A stretch of 64,000 nt of DNA from Rhodococcus sp. B50 (GTDB lineage Bacteria > Actinomycetota > Actinomycetes > Mycobacteriales > Mycobacteriaceae), in contig NZ_WPAG02000002.1 of NCBI RefSeq assembly GCF_013602415.1, positions 5,087,480-5,151,479 on the forward strand, in the 5' to 3' direction. This document shows, piece after piece, positions 39,467 to 48,326 of this stretch (the stretch's first letter is position 1; the number at the start of each line of letters is the position of its first letter). Made by a program: the position numbers and the translations under genes. Under the pieces are notes generated by a model. It ran no database searches. It saw only the letters and a program-made list of their open reading frames with translations, and was not told where the DNA came from.

Positions 39467-40072
39467 TCACCCGGGGGTCCCGGGCCGATCCAGTTCCCGC
39501 ACGTCCGGGGTCAGTCCCCATTCCGTCCGCCCCAGCCGGCTCACCGCGCCGAGTGCAGCGAAGTCGGGAGCACCGTCGGCCGCCAGCACCTCCGGATCGA
39601 CCGTCACGGCCAGCACGTCGCCCATCACGACGAACGAGTCGCCGATCTCGATCACGCGGTGCAGACGGCACTCGATCGACGCGGGCGCCTCGGCGACCCG
39701 CGGCGGCCGCACCCGCTCGCTCGGCTCGGCGTGCAGACCCACTTCCGTGAACTCGTCGATATCGTGCGGGAACGCCGCCGACGAGGCGTTGACCTTCTCC
39801 ATCAACGGCACGGTCGCGATGTTGATCACGAACTCGCCCGTCTGCTCGATGTTCCGCAGACTGTCCTTGCGCCCCACGGACGTGAACTGCACGACCGGCG
39901 GGGCGGTACTGGCCACCGTGAAGAAGCTGTACGGCGCGAGATTGAACACACCGTCCTCCGCCTCGGTGGACACCCACGCGATCGGTCTCGGCACGATTGT
40001 CGCGGTGAGAAGGCGATAGAAGCGGCCCGGGCTCGACTCGGCGGGATCGAAGACTGTGCGCACGCGCTCCAT
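39467..40072 (-). CDS. Flavin reductase family protein
   Basis: A 201-residue protein of the flavin reductase (FMN-binding split-barrel, DIM6/NTAB) family: FYRLLTATIVPRPIAWVSTEAEDG, NLAPYSFFTVASTAPPVVQFTSVGRKD, DTxxN-like NIEQTGEFVINIAT, and IECRLHRVIEIGDSFVVMGDVLAV. It reduces or binds FMN in the cytoplasm for a partner oxygenase or reductase. The ATG at 40072 is 53 bases from the divergent menD start. It is next to the siderophore-interacting gene on the same strand. Confidence 0.87.
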   Translation of the reverse strand: MERVRTVFDPAESSPGRFYRLLTATIVPRPIAWVSTEAEDGVFNLAPYSFFTVASTAPPVVQFTSVGRKDSLRNIEQTGEFVINIATVPLMEKVNASSAAFPHDIDEFTEVGLHAEPSERVRPPRVAEAPASIECRLHRVIEIGDSFVVMGDVLAVTVDPEVLAADGAPDFAALGAVSRLGRTEWGLTPDVRELDRPGTPG

Positions 40073-40124
40073 TCTGACCGCACCTGCACCCGGCCACACT
40101 TCCGGCGCAATTACCCTGGACTTC

Positions 40125-41744
40125 GTGAATCCGTCCACCGCCCAGGCCACCGCTGTCGTCGACGAACTCGCCCGGGGTGGTGTCCGGGACGTCGTGCTGT
40201 GCCCGGGCTCGCGCAACGCGCCGCTCGCCTTCGCGCTCCAGGCCGCCGACAGTGCGGGGCGTCTGCGCCTGCACATGCGTATCGACGAGCGCACCGCCGG
40301 ATTCCTCGCGATCGGCCTGGCGCTGGCGTCGGGGCGTCCCGTTCCCGTCGTCATGACCTCCGGTACCGCTGTGGCGAACCTCGCGCCGGCTGTGCTCGAG
40401 GCGAACTACGCCCGCGTGCCGCTGGTCGTGCTCAGCGCCAACCGTCCCTACGAGCTGCTCGGATCCGGCGCGAATCAGACCGTCGAGCAGCTCGGATTGT
40501 TCGGCAGCCAGGTGCGCGCGACCATCAGCCTCGGCCTTGCCGAAGGCATCGAGCAGAACAGCCAGTGGCGCTCGGCGGTCTCGCGCGTCCTCGCCGCCGC
40601 CCGCGGAACCCGATCGGGCAATGCGGGCCCGGTCCACTTCGACATCCCGCTGCGCGAACCGCTCGTGCCCGAGCTCGATGCGAAGGGCCCGGTGCCCGAG
40701 GGACGTCCCGGCGGCAAGGCCTGGACCACCACGGTGCACGCCACCCTCGACGTTCCACTCGAGATCGACCTGACCCCCGACACGGTCGTGATCTCCGGTC
40801 ACGGTTCCGCTTATCGCCCGGAACTGTCCGGGCTGCCGACCGTCGCCGAACCCACTGCGCCGCTGCACGGCATTCCGTTGCATCCCATGGCACTGCCGCA
40901 CCTGAAGCCGCGGCAGGCGATCATCACCGGCCGGCCCACCCTGCACCGACCGGTATCGAACCTGCTCGCCGACCCCGCCGTCGCGGTGTACGCCCTGACC
41001 ACCGGTCCGCGCTGGCCCGACGTCTCGGGCAACGTCATCGCGACCGGCACCCGCGCCGTGGTGTCGGGAACCCCCGACGAGGCGTGGCTCGAACGCTGCC
41101 GCCAGCTGTCGGCACACACCGACAAGGCGGTCCGTGCCCAGCTCGACGGGCATCCGAAGACCACCGGACTGCACGTCGCCGCGGTCGTGACGGACGCGCT
41201 GAAGCCCGGCGACCAACTGCTGCTCGGCGCGTCGAATCCGGTGCGCGACGCCGCGCTCGTCAGCTACCCGAAGCCGGAGGTGAAGGTGCTGTCGAACCGC
41301 GGTGTCGCAGGGATCGACGGCACCGTGTCCACCGCGCTCGGTGCCGCTCTGGCCTACGAGCAGGGGCGGACCGTCGCGCTGCTCGGCGACCTGACCTTCC
41401 TGCACGACGCATCGGGTCTGCTCATCGGGCCCTCCGAACCGCGTCCGCACAATCTCACCGTCGTGGTCGCCAACGACGACGGCGGCGGAATCTTCGAACT
41501 GCTCGAACAGGGCGACCCGCAGTACGCGGGTGTCTTCGAGCGTGTCTTCGGCACCCCGCACGGCATGGATCTCGCGGCGCTGTGCGCGGCCTACCGCATT
41601 CCGCACGAGCGGGTGGATCTGCAGGGACTCGCTCTCACCCTCGCCGATACGACGGCGCCGCCCGCAGGCATCCGCGTCGTCGAGGTCACCACCGATCGGG
41701 CGGGGCTCCGCGAGCTCCACGCGGCGGTGCGGGCACAGCTGTGA
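40125..41744 (+). CDS. menD: 2-succinyl-5-enolpyruvyl-6-hydroxy-3-cyclohexene-1-carboxylate synthase
   Basis: MenD is the ThDP enzyme that joins isochorismate and 2-oxoglutarate. The 539-residue protein shows DVVLCPGSRNAPLAFAL (isochorismate site), RIDERTAGFLAIGLALASG (ThDP Glu), VVMTSGTAVANLAPAVLEA, and the ThDP/Mg motif region VALLGDLTFLHDASGLL with VVVANDDGGGIFELL. The GTG at 40125 begins close to the family's usual N-terminus. The stop overlaps the DUF3592 gene (GTGA). Confidence 0.96.
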   Translation: MNPSTAQATAVVDELARGGVRDVVLCPGSRNAPLAFALQAADSAGRLRLHMRIDERTAGFLAIGLALASGRPVPVVMTSGTAVANLAPAVLEANYARVPLVVLSANRPYELLGSGANQTVEQLGLFGSQVRATISLGLAEGIEQNSQWRSAVSRVLAAARGTRSGNAGPVHFDIPLREPLVPELDAKGPVPEGRPGGKAWTTTVHATLDVPLEIDLTPDTVVISGHGSAYRPELSGLPTVAEPTAPLHGIPLHPMALPHLKPRQAIITGRPTLHRPVSNLLADPAVAVYALTTGPRWPDVSGNVIATGTRAVVSGTPDEAWLERCRQLSAHTDKAVRAQLDGHPKTTGLHVAAVVTDALKPGDQLLLGASNPVRDAALVSYPKPEVKVLSNRGVAGIDGTVSTALGAALAYEQGRTVALLGDLTFLHDASGLLIGPSEPRPHNLTVVVANDDGGGIFELLEQGDPQYAGVFERVFGTPHGMDLAALCAAYRIPHERVDLQGLALTLADTTAPPAGIRVVEVTTDRAGLRELHAAVRAQL

Positions 41745-42193
41745 GCGGACCCGAGCGCGCACGGCGCGCGGTTCTCATCGTCGCGGCGGCGATCTCCGGC
41801 CTCGCGGTGATCCTGTTTCTCGGCGCCCTCCGCAACGACCTCACGATCCGGTCCGACACGGGGACGGCCGTCGCGGAGGTTCTGTCCGCCGGATCCCTCC
41901 GCTCGGCGGTGAGTTTCGTCACGCCCGACGGCGTCACGCACAATCCCGAACTCGGGGTCCTGTACCCGACGGGGTTGACCGCCGGTCAGCGAATCGCCGT
42001 CGAGTATGCACGCAGTGATCCCGATCTCGTGCGGGTGACCGGACGAGATGCCCGCGTCGCGCTGATCCCCACCGGGTCGGTGATCGTCGTCACATGGATC
42101 ATCGCCACGCCCTTGCTGGTCCGGCTCGGACGGAAGGACGGCACCGCTCCCGCTGCCGTCCGCGACACGCAGGATCGTCGGCTCCAGATGTGA
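41741..42193 (+). CDS. DUF3592-type membrane protein coupled to menD (Rv0556-like)
   Basis: A 150-residue protein with membrane helices at both ends (AVLIVAAAISGLAVILFLGAL and VIVVTWIIATPLLVRLG) and a beta-rich extracytoplasmic middle (FVTPDGVTHNPELGVLYPTGLTAGQRIAVEYARSDPDLVRV), the usual DUF3592 arrangement. GTG 41741 overlaps the menD stop. Rv0556 occupies the same place in M. tuberculosis. It has no known role in menaquinone synthesis. Confidence 0.85.
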   Translation: MSGPERARRAVLIVAAAISGLAVILFLGALRNDLTIRSDTGTAVAEVLSAGSLRSAVSFVTPDGVTHNPELGVLYPTGLTAGQRIAVEYARSDPDLVRVTGRDARVALIPTGSVIVVTWIIATPLLVRLGRKDGTAPAAVRDTQDRRLQM

Positions 42194-42210
42194 CGAACGA
42201 AACGTTCGTC
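42192..42210. promoter_or_regulatory. Palindrome between the DUF3592 gene and the mannosyltransferase
   Basis: GACGAACG (42192-42199) and CGTTCGTC (42203-42210) flank AAA, forming a perfect inverted repeat that starts inside the upstream stop codon. It lies 66 bases before the mannosyltransferase GTG. It could be an operator of a TetR-type regulator or a weak terminator. Confidence 0.45.
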
Positions 42211-42275
42211 GCGACTTCGCTCGTCTGTCACCGAGGACGCACCTGCTCGACTCGGAACCTCGCCACGCTGGCGGG

Positions 42276-43418
42276 GTGCGAGTAGCCATCGTCGCGGAAT
42301 CCTTCCTCCCGAACGTCAACGGTGTCACCAATTCGGTGCTCCGCATCCTCGAGCACCTCGACCGCACCGGACACGACGCGCTGGTCGTCGCGCCCGGCAC
42401 GGTTGCGGGTAACCCCCCCGCTCCGTCCGACCATCACGGAACGCCCGTCCACCGCGTACCGGCCGTGCGCGTGCCCAGGATCAGCTCCCTCCCGGTGGGC
42501 GTGCCCGGGCCGGAGCTCCTTCCGGTCCTGCGGAGCTTCGCGCCGGACGTAGTGCACCTCGCGTCCCCGTTCGTGCTGGGTGCCGGCGGTCTCGCCGCTG
42601 CCGGGCGCATCGACGTTCCGACGGTCGCGGTCTATCAGACGGATGTGGCCGGATTCGCCTCCAGCTACGGGCTGGGCCTCGCGGCGCGTGCGTCCTGGCG
42701 GTGGACGCGGCGCCTGCACCGCAGCTGTGATCTCACCCTCGCCCCGTCGACTTCTGCCGTGAACGACCTCGTCGTCCACGGCATCCCCCGCGTGCAGCGC
42801 TGGTCCCGGGGCGTCGACACCCACCGCTTCGCGCCGTCCCGGCGGGACGAGGATCTGCGTGCCCGCTGGTCGCCGGGCGGCCTGCCGATCGTCGGCTTCG
42901 TGGGACGCCTCGCCCCCGAGAAACACGTCGAACGGCTCGCGGTCCTCGCCCACGACCCGCGGCTGCAGCTCGTGGTGGTCGGCGACGGTCCCGAACGGTC
43001 ACGGCTCGAACGGCACCTGCCGTCGGCCGTGTTCACCGGGCAGCTCGGGGGAGAGGAGCTGGCCCGTGCCTACGCAAGCCTCGACGTGTTCGTCCACCCC
43101 GGCGAACACGAGACCTTCTGCCAAGCCGTGCAGGAAGCGCTGGCGAGCGGGGTCCCGGCGATCGTGCCGGACGCGGGTGGCCCCCGCGACCTCGTCTTCC
43201 ACTGCCGCAACGGTTACCGCCTCCCCGTGGACCGGTTCGTCGACCTGCTGCCCGGAGCCGTCGATGCACTGCTCGTTCCCGCGGTCCGGGACGAATTCGG
43301 GCGTGCGGCACGCCGTGGAGTGCTCGGACGCACCTGGCCGGTGGTGTGCGATCAGCTTCTCGCGCACTACAGCCGGGTCCAAGGCCTGCCCGTGCACTCT
43401 CTGCACGGGGCGGCATGA
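42276..43418 (+). CDS. mgtA: GT4 mannosyltransferase (MgtA-like, Rv0557-like)
   Basis: A 380-residue GT-B glycosyltransferase of family 4. The N-terminal acceptor domain begins MRVAIVAESFLPNVNGVTNSVLR; the C-terminal GDP-sugar domain has IVGFVGRLAPEKHVERL and the EX7E motif in HPGEHETFCQAVQEALASGVP. The best match is mycobacterial Rv0557 (MgtA, once called PimB), which mannosylates glucuronosyl diacylglycerol and initiates a lipomannan-like glycolipid; PimB' proper is encoded elsewhere in these genomes. The GTG at 42276 opens the conserved N-terminus. Confidence 0.85.
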   Translation: MRVAIVAESFLPNVNGVTNSVLRILEHLDRTGHDALVVAPGTVAGNPPAPSDHHGTPVHRVPAVRVPRISSLPVGVPGPELLPVLRSFAPDVVHLASPFVLGAGGLAAAGRIDVPTVAVYQTDVAGFASSYGLGLAARASWRWTRRLHRSCDLTLAPSTSAVNDLVVHGIPRVQRWSRGVDTHRFAPSRRDEDLRARWSPGGLPIVGFVGRLAPEKHVERLAVLAHDPRLQLVVVGDGPERSRLERHLPSAVFTGQLGGEELARAYASLDVFVHPGEHETFCQAVQEALASGVPAIVPDAGGPRDLVFHCRNGYRLPVDRFVDLLPGAVDALLVPAVRDEFGRAARRGVLGRTWPVVCDQLLAHYSRVQGLPVHSLHGAA

Positions 43419-43458
43419 GGGCCGAGGCCCGTGCAGGGGAGCGGGTAACGTTTCGGCC

Positions 43459-44160
43459 GTGGCAACAACTCACGGATCACGTGCGTCCCTCGACAAGGAC
43501 CCGCGTGAGGTCGCGTCCATGTTCGACGGCGTGGCTGCACGCTACGACCTGACCAACACCGTCCTGTCGTTCGGGCAGGACCGCGGGTGGCGGCGCGCGA
43601 CGCGGGCAGCGCTCGATCTGAAGCCGGGCGAGCGCGTGCTCGACCTCGCCGCGGGAACCGGGGTGTCCACTGTCGAACTCGGGCGGTCCGGCGCATGGGT
43701 CGTGGCCACGGACTTCTCGAAGGGCATGCTGCATGCCGGTGAATTCCGCAACGTCCCGATGGTCGCAGGCGACGCGATGCGACTGCCGTTCGCCGACGCC
43801 GTCTTCGACGCCGCGACCATCTCGTTCGGCCTGCGCAACGTCGCCGACCCGGACGAGGGGCTGCGCGAGATCGCGCGGGTGGTCAAGCCGGGCGGACGCC
43901 TCGTGGTGTGCGAGTTCTCCACGCCCGTGCGCGAACCGCTGCGCACGGTGTACATGGAGTACCTGATGCGGACGCTGCCGCGGGTCGCGCGGGCGGTCAG
44001 CAGCAACCCCGACGCCTACGTCTACCTCGCCGAATCGATCCGGGCCTGGCCCGATCAGGAACAGCTCGCCCGCCGCATCGAGGCTGCGGGGTGGAGCGAC
44101 GTGAAGTGGCGCAATCTCACCGGCGGCATCACGGCGCTGCACCGCGGCGTGCGCACGTAG
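43459..44160 (+). CDS. menG: Demethylmenaquinone methyltransferase
   Basis: MenG (UbiE family) methylates demethylmenaquinone with SAM in the last step of menaquinone formation. The 233-residue protein has VASMFDGVAARYDLTNTVLSFGQDRGWRR, the SAM motif VLDLAAGTGVSTVELGRSG, ATISFGLRNVADPDEGLREIARVVKPGG and the C-terminal WRNLTGGITALHRG. The start is GTG 43459. TAACGT at 43446-43451 would make a -10 element 8 bases before it, so a leaderless mRNA is possible. Confidence 0.95.
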   Translation: MATTHGSRASLDKDPREVASMFDGVAARYDLTNTVLSFGQDRGWRRATRAALDLKPGERVLDLAAGTGVSTVELGRSGAWVVATDFSKGMLHAGEFRNVPMVAGDAMRLPFADAVFDAATISFGLRNVADPDEGLREIARVVKPGGRLVVCEFSTPVREPLRTVYMEYLMRTLPRVARAVSSNPDAYVYLAESIRAWPDQEQLARRIEAAGWSDVKWRNLTGGITALHRGVRT

Positions 44161-44220
44161 CCGCGCCTCGGTACCGGGCGGTGCGGTAGCGCGGTAGTGG
44201 GTAGCGCTGGTGTGCACCGC

Positions 44221-45492
44221 TCAGGCGAAGAGCGGTCGCCGATCCCATCGCATCGAGAGGTGACCGCTCGTACGCCACACGCGGGCGACGACATCGGCGT
44301 CCTCGTCGGTGACGAGATTGCCCATCACCCGCACCGCGACCGACATCATCGCCCGCGACCGCATCGCGACCGGCCCCGTCGTCGGCAGGAACTTCGGGAT
44401 CGTGAGCAGGCTCGCGAGGCGACGCGCGGTCGAGAACGCGCGACCGTAGTGGGAGCGCAGCGTCGCCGGCCACAGCTCTGTGAGGTCGTCGGCGTCGAGC
44501 AGTCCTGCGACCAGTCGGCCGCCTTCGAGCCCGTAGTCGATGCCCTCGCCGTTGAGCGGGTTGACGCACGCCGCGGCGTCGCCGATCAGCGCCCAGTTCC
44601 TGCCCGCGACTCCCGACACGGCTCCGCCCATGGGAAGCAGCGCCGACGCCACCCGCGTCACCTCGCCGAGTTCCCATTCGGCGCGGCGCTGCCGCGCGTA
44701 CAGGTCGATGAGCGGGCGCAACGATCCGTTCGCCGGTCGCGAGGCGGTCGCGAGGGTTCCCACTCCCAGGTTCACCTCTCCGGTGCCGAGCGGGAACACC
44801 CAGCCGTAGCCCGGCTGGACGGCCCCGGCGTCGTCGCGCAGTTCGAGGTGCGAGGTGATCCACGGATCGTCGCTGCGCGGGGAAGTGGCGTAGGCGCGCG
44901 CGGCCACGCCGTAGGTGGTGTCGCGGTGCCAGCGACGACCGAGAACCTTGCCGAGTGGTGAGCGCACTCCGTCGGCCACGATCAGGGTGCGGCACACGAC
45001 GGTCCGCGGTCCGTCGGCGGTGCGGAAGATCACGGCCGAGACCCGGTCGCCGTCACGTTCGACGTCGACGGCCTTCGCTCCGTCCACGGCGTGGGCTCCC
45101 GAGTCGAGCGCGACCTGCCGGATCCGGGCGTCGAGTTCGGTGCGCGGCACGGCACTGCCCACAGTCGGGAACGACGAGTCGGGCCAGGGGAGTTCGAAGC
45201 GCCCACCGAAACCTTCGAGACGCAGACCGCGGTTGACGGTGCGGGTGCGCAGCCAGTCGCCCAGCCCGAGTTCGTCGAGTTCGGCGACGGCGCGCGGCGT
45301 CAGTCCGTCGCCGCAGGTCTTGTCGCGAGGGAAGGTCGCGGCATCGGCGAGCAGGACGTCGCGACCGGCGCGGGCAGCCCACGCGGCGGCGGCGGAACCG
45401 GCTGGACCGGCACCGACGACGAGAACATCGGTACTGTCGGGAACGCAGGACTGGGATTGCCGCGGATCTCGCGCGGAGTGTTCGGCCACCAC
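44221..45492 (-). CDS. menJ: Menaquinone reductase MenJ (geranylgeranyl reductase family)
   Basis: MenJ saturates one isoprene unit of the menaquinone side chain (MK-9 to MK-9(II-H2) in mycobacteria). The 423-residue FAD protein shows VLVVGAGPAGSAAAAWAARAG, the geranylgeranyl-reductase signature FPRDKTCGDGLTPRAV, GYGWVFPLGTGEVNLGVG and the FAD closing motif LIGDAAACVNPLNGEGIDYGL. It is divergent from the polyprenyl synthase gene whose product supplies the side chain; the shared 112-base region contains a TTCAC-N4-GTGAA inverted repeat at 45558-45571. Confidence 0.93.
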   Translation of the reverse strand: MVAEHSARDPRQSQSCVPDSTDVLVVGAGPAGSAAAAWAARAGRDVLLADAATFPRDKTCGDGLTPRAVAELDELGLGDWLRTRTVNRGLRLEGFGGRFELPWPDSSFPTVGSAVPRTELDARIRQVALDSGAHAVDGAKAVDVERDGDRVSAVIFRTADGPRTVVCRTLIVADGVRSPLGKVLGRRWHRDTTYGVAARAYATSPRSDDPWITSHLELRDDAGAVQPGYGWVFPLGTGEVNLGVGTLATASRPANGSLRPLIDLYARQRRAEWELGEVTRVASALLPMGGAVSGVAGRNWALIGDAAACVNPLNGEGIDYGLEGGRLVAGLLDADDLTELWPATLRSHYGRAFSTARRLASLLTIPKFLPTTGPVAMRSRAMMSVAVRVMGNLVTDEDADVVARVWRTSGHLSMRWDRRPLFA

Positions 45493-45604
45493 CGCTCCAT
45501 CTTCTCAGGCCGCGATCTGCCGCCTCGACGAGGTGGATCGGGGAACGAACGGCTAGGTTCACTACGGTGAAGTCGAGGCGACAGAACAGGATGGGTACGT
45601 CATC

Positions 45605-46651
45605 GTGAGCACTGAGGGGGCGGCTCGGACCGCCGGTTCGGCCGATGCGGCGCCGAGCACCGTCGTGGCCGGTGTGGAACTCGGCGATCCGATTCTCGCC
45701 GCGACCGTCGGGGACGGCTTGGCGAGCGTCGAGAAACTCCTGGTCGAGGAGCTGTCCGATGGTGAGGACTTCCTGACGGAGGCCGCGCTGCACCTGGCGA
45801 AGGCGGGCGGTAAGCGGTTCCGGCCGCTGTTCACGATCCTCACCGCACAACTCGGGCCGAAGCCGACCGATCCCGCCGTGGTCACGGCGGCGACCGTCGT
45901 CGAACTCGTGCACCTCGCGACGCTGTACCACGACGACGTCATGGACGAGGCGACGATGCGACGTGGAGCACCGAGCGCCAACGTGCGCTGGGGTAACAGT
46001 GTCGCGATCCTCGCCGGCGACTATCTGTTCGCCCATGCCTCCCGGCTGGTGTCGACCCTCGGTCCGTCGGCCGTGCAGATCATCGCGGAGACCTTCGCCG
46101 AGCTGGTCACCGGCCAGATGCGCGAGACCATCGGCGTGCGCACCAACGACGACCCCGTGGAGCACTACCTGCGGGTGATCTGGGAGAAGACCGGTTCTCT
46201 GATCGCCGCCAGCGGGCGGTTCGGCGGAACGTTCTCGGGAGCCGATCCGGAACACGTCGAGCGTCTCGAACGCCTCGGCGACGCCGTCGGCACCGCCTTC
46301 CAGATCGTCGACGACATCATCGACATCGCGTCGGACACCTCGGAGTCGGGCAAGACACCCGGAACCGATCTTCGCGAGGGTGTGTACACCCTGCCGGTGC
46401 TGTATGCGCTGCAGGAGAGCGGGCCCGAGGCGGATCGTCTCCGCGAACTGCTCGTCGGTCCCATCGAGGACGAAGCGCTCGTCGCGGAGGCGCTCGAGTT
46501 GCTCGTCCGCTCGCCCGGCATGAACGCGGCGAAGGCGACCCTTGCGACCTACGCGGCCCGCGCTCACGCCGAGCTCGACGCCCTGCCGCAGGGCCCGGCG
46601 AACGAGGCGCTGCGTCGCCTCGTGGACTTCACGGTCGCCCGGGTCGGCTGA
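45605..46651 (+). CDS. Polyprenyl diphosphate synthase (GrcC1-like)
   Basis: A 348-residue trans-prenyl diphosphate synthase that makes the menaquinone side chain. Both aspartate-rich motifs are present: LATLYHDDVMDEATMRRG (DDxxD) and FQIVDDIIDIASDTSESGKT (second DDxxD), with GGKRFRPLF for the diphosphate. The residues just before the first motif, LVHLATLYHDD, include a Leu and Thr rather than bulky aromatics, consistent with a long chain. The start is GTG 45605. Rv0562 (GrcC1) has the same position next to menJ. Confidence 0.92.
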   Translation: MSTEGAARTAGSADAAPSTVVAGVELGDPILAATVGDGLASVEKLLVEELSDGEDFLTEAALHLAKAGGKRFRPLFTILTAQLGPKPTDPAVVTAATVVELVHLATLYHDDVMDEATMRRGAPSANVRWGNSVAILAGDYLFAHASRLVSTLGPSAVQIIAETFAELVTGQMRETIGVRTNDDPVEHYLRVIWEKTGSLIAASGRFGGTFSGADPEHVERLERLGDAVGTAFQIVDDIIDIASDTSESGKTPGTDLREGVYTLPVLYALQESGPEADRLRELLVGPIEDEALVAEALELLVRSPGMNAAKATLATYAARAHAELDALPQGPANEALRRLVDFTVARVG

Positions 46652-46700
46652 CAGGCCGTCGCGCGCTCCCGCCCGGTTCGGGCGGGAACCGCACCGCGTG

Positions 46701-46721
46701 CTCGTTCGTTGGACGAACGAG
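46701..46721. promoter_or_regulatory. Palindrome upstream of htpX
   Basis: CTCGTTCGT (46701-46709) and ACGAACGAG (46713-46721) flank TGG, giving a perfect 9+3+9 inverted repeat 31 bases before the htpX start. It uses the same half-site word as the palindrome before the mannosyltransferase, in the reverse arm order. Confidence 0.5.
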
Positions 46722-46751
46722 TGGGGAATCGTGGTGCGGAAGGGGTGCGAC

Positions 46752-47612
46752 GTGCACGGATACTCGAACCGTCTCAAGACGGCCGGTCTGTTGATCGCAA
46801 TGTCCGCGCTGATCGTCTTCGTCGGCGCGTTGTTCCAGAACTCGACCATTCTGCTGATCTCGATCGTCCTCGCGGTCGGCATGAACGGTTACGCGTACTT
46901 CAACAGCGACAAGCTCGCGCTGCGGGCGATGCACGCCCAGCCGGTCACCGAGGTTCAGGCTCCGGCGATGTACCGGATCGTGCGGGAGTTGGCGACCGCG
47001 GCGCACCAGCCCATGCCGCGGCTGTACATCAGCCCCACCAACGCTCCCAATGCGTTCGCGACGGGGCGTAATCCGCGCAATGCCGCCGTGTGCTGCACGA
47101 CGGGCATCCTCGAGATCCTGAACGAGCGGGAACTGCGCGCGGTGCTCGGACACGAACTCGCCCATGTCTACAACCGCGACATCCTCATCTCGTCGGTTGC
47201 CGGCGCGATGGCCGCCGTCATCTCGGGTCTGGCGAACTTCGCGTTCTTCGCGTCGGCCTTCGGCAACAGGGAGGGCGGCGCGAATCCGCTGGCGCTGCTG
47301 CTGGTTTCCCTGCTCGGCCCGATCGCGGCGTCGGTGGTGAAACTCGCCGTGTCGAGGTCGCGCGAGTATCAGGCCGACCAGTCGGGTGCCGAGCTCACGG
47401 GTGATCCGTTGGCTCTCGCGTCGGCGCTGCGGAAGCTCGCGCTCGGCACGCAGGCCGCGCCGCTGCCGCCCGAACCGAAACTGGCGGCGCAGTCACACCT
47501 GATGATCGCCAACCCGTTCCGGGCGGGCGACAAGATGAGTCGGTTGTTCTCCACCCACCCGCCGATGGCCGACCGCATCGAGCGTCTCGAACGCATGGCG
47601 GGGATGCGCTGA
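46752..47612 (+). CDS. htpX: Membrane zinc metalloprotease HtpX
   Basis: HtpX is an M48B membrane protease that degrades damaged membrane proteins. The 286-residue protein has N-terminal membrane helices (LLIAMSALIVFVGALF, TILLISIVLAVGMN), the conserved YFNSDKLALRAMHAQPV, and the HExxH zinc motif LRAVLGHELAHVYNRDIL, with the distal Glu in SREYQADQSGAEL. The GTG at 46752, after AAGGGG, matches the mycobacterial N-terminus. In other bacteria envelope-stress regulators control htpX; here a palindrome lies upstream. Confidence 0.95.
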   Translation: MHGYSNRLKTAGLLIAMSALIVFVGALFQNSTILLISIVLAVGMNGYAYFNSDKLALRAMHAQPVTEVQAPAMYRIVRELATAAHQPMPRLYISPTNAPNAFATGRNPRNAAVCCTTGILEILNERELRAVLGHELAHVYNRDILISSVAGAMAAVISGLANFAFFASAFGNREGGANPLALLLVSLLGPIAASVVKLAVSRSREYQADQSGAELTGDPLALASALRKLALGTQAAPLPPEPKLAAQSHLMIANPFRAGDKMSRLFSTHPPMADRIERLERMAGMR

Positions 47613-47633
47613 TCCGAGAACTCCACGACCCGA

Positions 47634-47673
47634 GACGACTCCGCCCGCGACGATCGTCGCGGGCGGAGTCGTC
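47634..47673. terminator. Perfect 40-base palindrome between htpX and yajQ
   Basis: GACGACTCCGCCCGCGACGA (47634-47653) is followed directly by its exact reverse complement (47654-47673). It lies between convergent stop codons and should terminate both transcripts. Confidence 0.88.
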
Positions 47674-47685
47674 GGACGGGGTGCG

Positions 47686-48177
47686 TCAGCGGTAGTTGAC
47701 GAACTGCAGGGCGATGTCGAGGTCGGCGTTCTTGAGCAGTGCGATGACGGCCTGCAGGTCGTCGCGCTTCTTGCTGGTCACGCGCAGCTCCTCACCCTGG
47801 ATCTGCGCCTTGACGCCCTTCGGGCCCTCGTCGCGGATGAGCTTGGAGATCTTCTTGGCGTTCTCCTGGCTGATGCCCTGCACCAGGGTGCCCGTGATCT
47901 TGTACACCTTGCCGGACTGCGTCGGCTCGCCGGCGTCGAACGACTTCAGTGACAGATCGCGGCGGATCAGCTTCTCCTTGAAGACCTCCAGCGCCGCGAG
48001 CGCGCGGTCCTCGGTCTCGGCCGAGATCGTGATGGCCTCGTCGCCCGACCACTCGATGTGCGCCCCGGTGTTCCGGAAATCGAAGCGGTTGGCGATCTCC
48101 TTCGCCGCCTGGTTCAGCGCGTTGTCCACTTCCTGGCGGTCGACCTTGCTCACCACATCGAACGACGAATCAGCCAC
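47686..48177 (-). CDS. yajQ: YajQ family nucleotide-binding protein
   Basis: A 163-residue protein with the full YajQ pattern: SSFDVVSKVDRQEVDNALNQAAKEI, FDFRNT, GKVYKITGTLVQGISQENAKKISKLIRDEGPKGVKAQIQGEELRVTSKKRDDLQAVI. Some YajQ proteins bind cyclic di-GMP or RNA; which of these applies to actinobacteria is not known to me. It is convergent with htpX and its start region faces the tRNA-Tyr gene. Confidence 0.93.
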   Translation of the reverse strand: MADSSFDVVSKVDRQEVDNALNQAAKEIANRFDFRNTGAHIEWSGDEAITISAETEDRALAALEVFKEKLIRRDLSLKSFDAGEPTQSGKVYKITGTLVQGISQENAKKISKLIRDEGPKGVKAQIQGEELRVTSKKRDDLQAVIALLKNADLDIALQFVNYR

Positions 48178-48326
48178 GTCTCACTCCACTTCCGGGTCGG
48201 TCTGTAAGGGTTCTGTCCACCCGACGCTATCGGGTCGCGCGGGGCCGTGACCACTCGGTTTGCGTTTCGGGGGGGTATGCGTTGTATTCTTCCAAACGCA
48301 TCGAGGACGCGATCCCGATCGCACCC

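Noticed and set aside
39417..41762. A 781-residue minus-strand reading frame
   Set aside because: It is opposite menD and the DUF3592 gene and runs through the menD promoter; the menD protein has all ThDP motifs on the plus strand.
45558..45571. TTCAC-N4-GTGAA inverted repeat between menJ and the polyprenyl synthase gene
   Set aside because: It is too short and without a match to a known operator to be reported as a separate regulatory feature; noted only under menJ.
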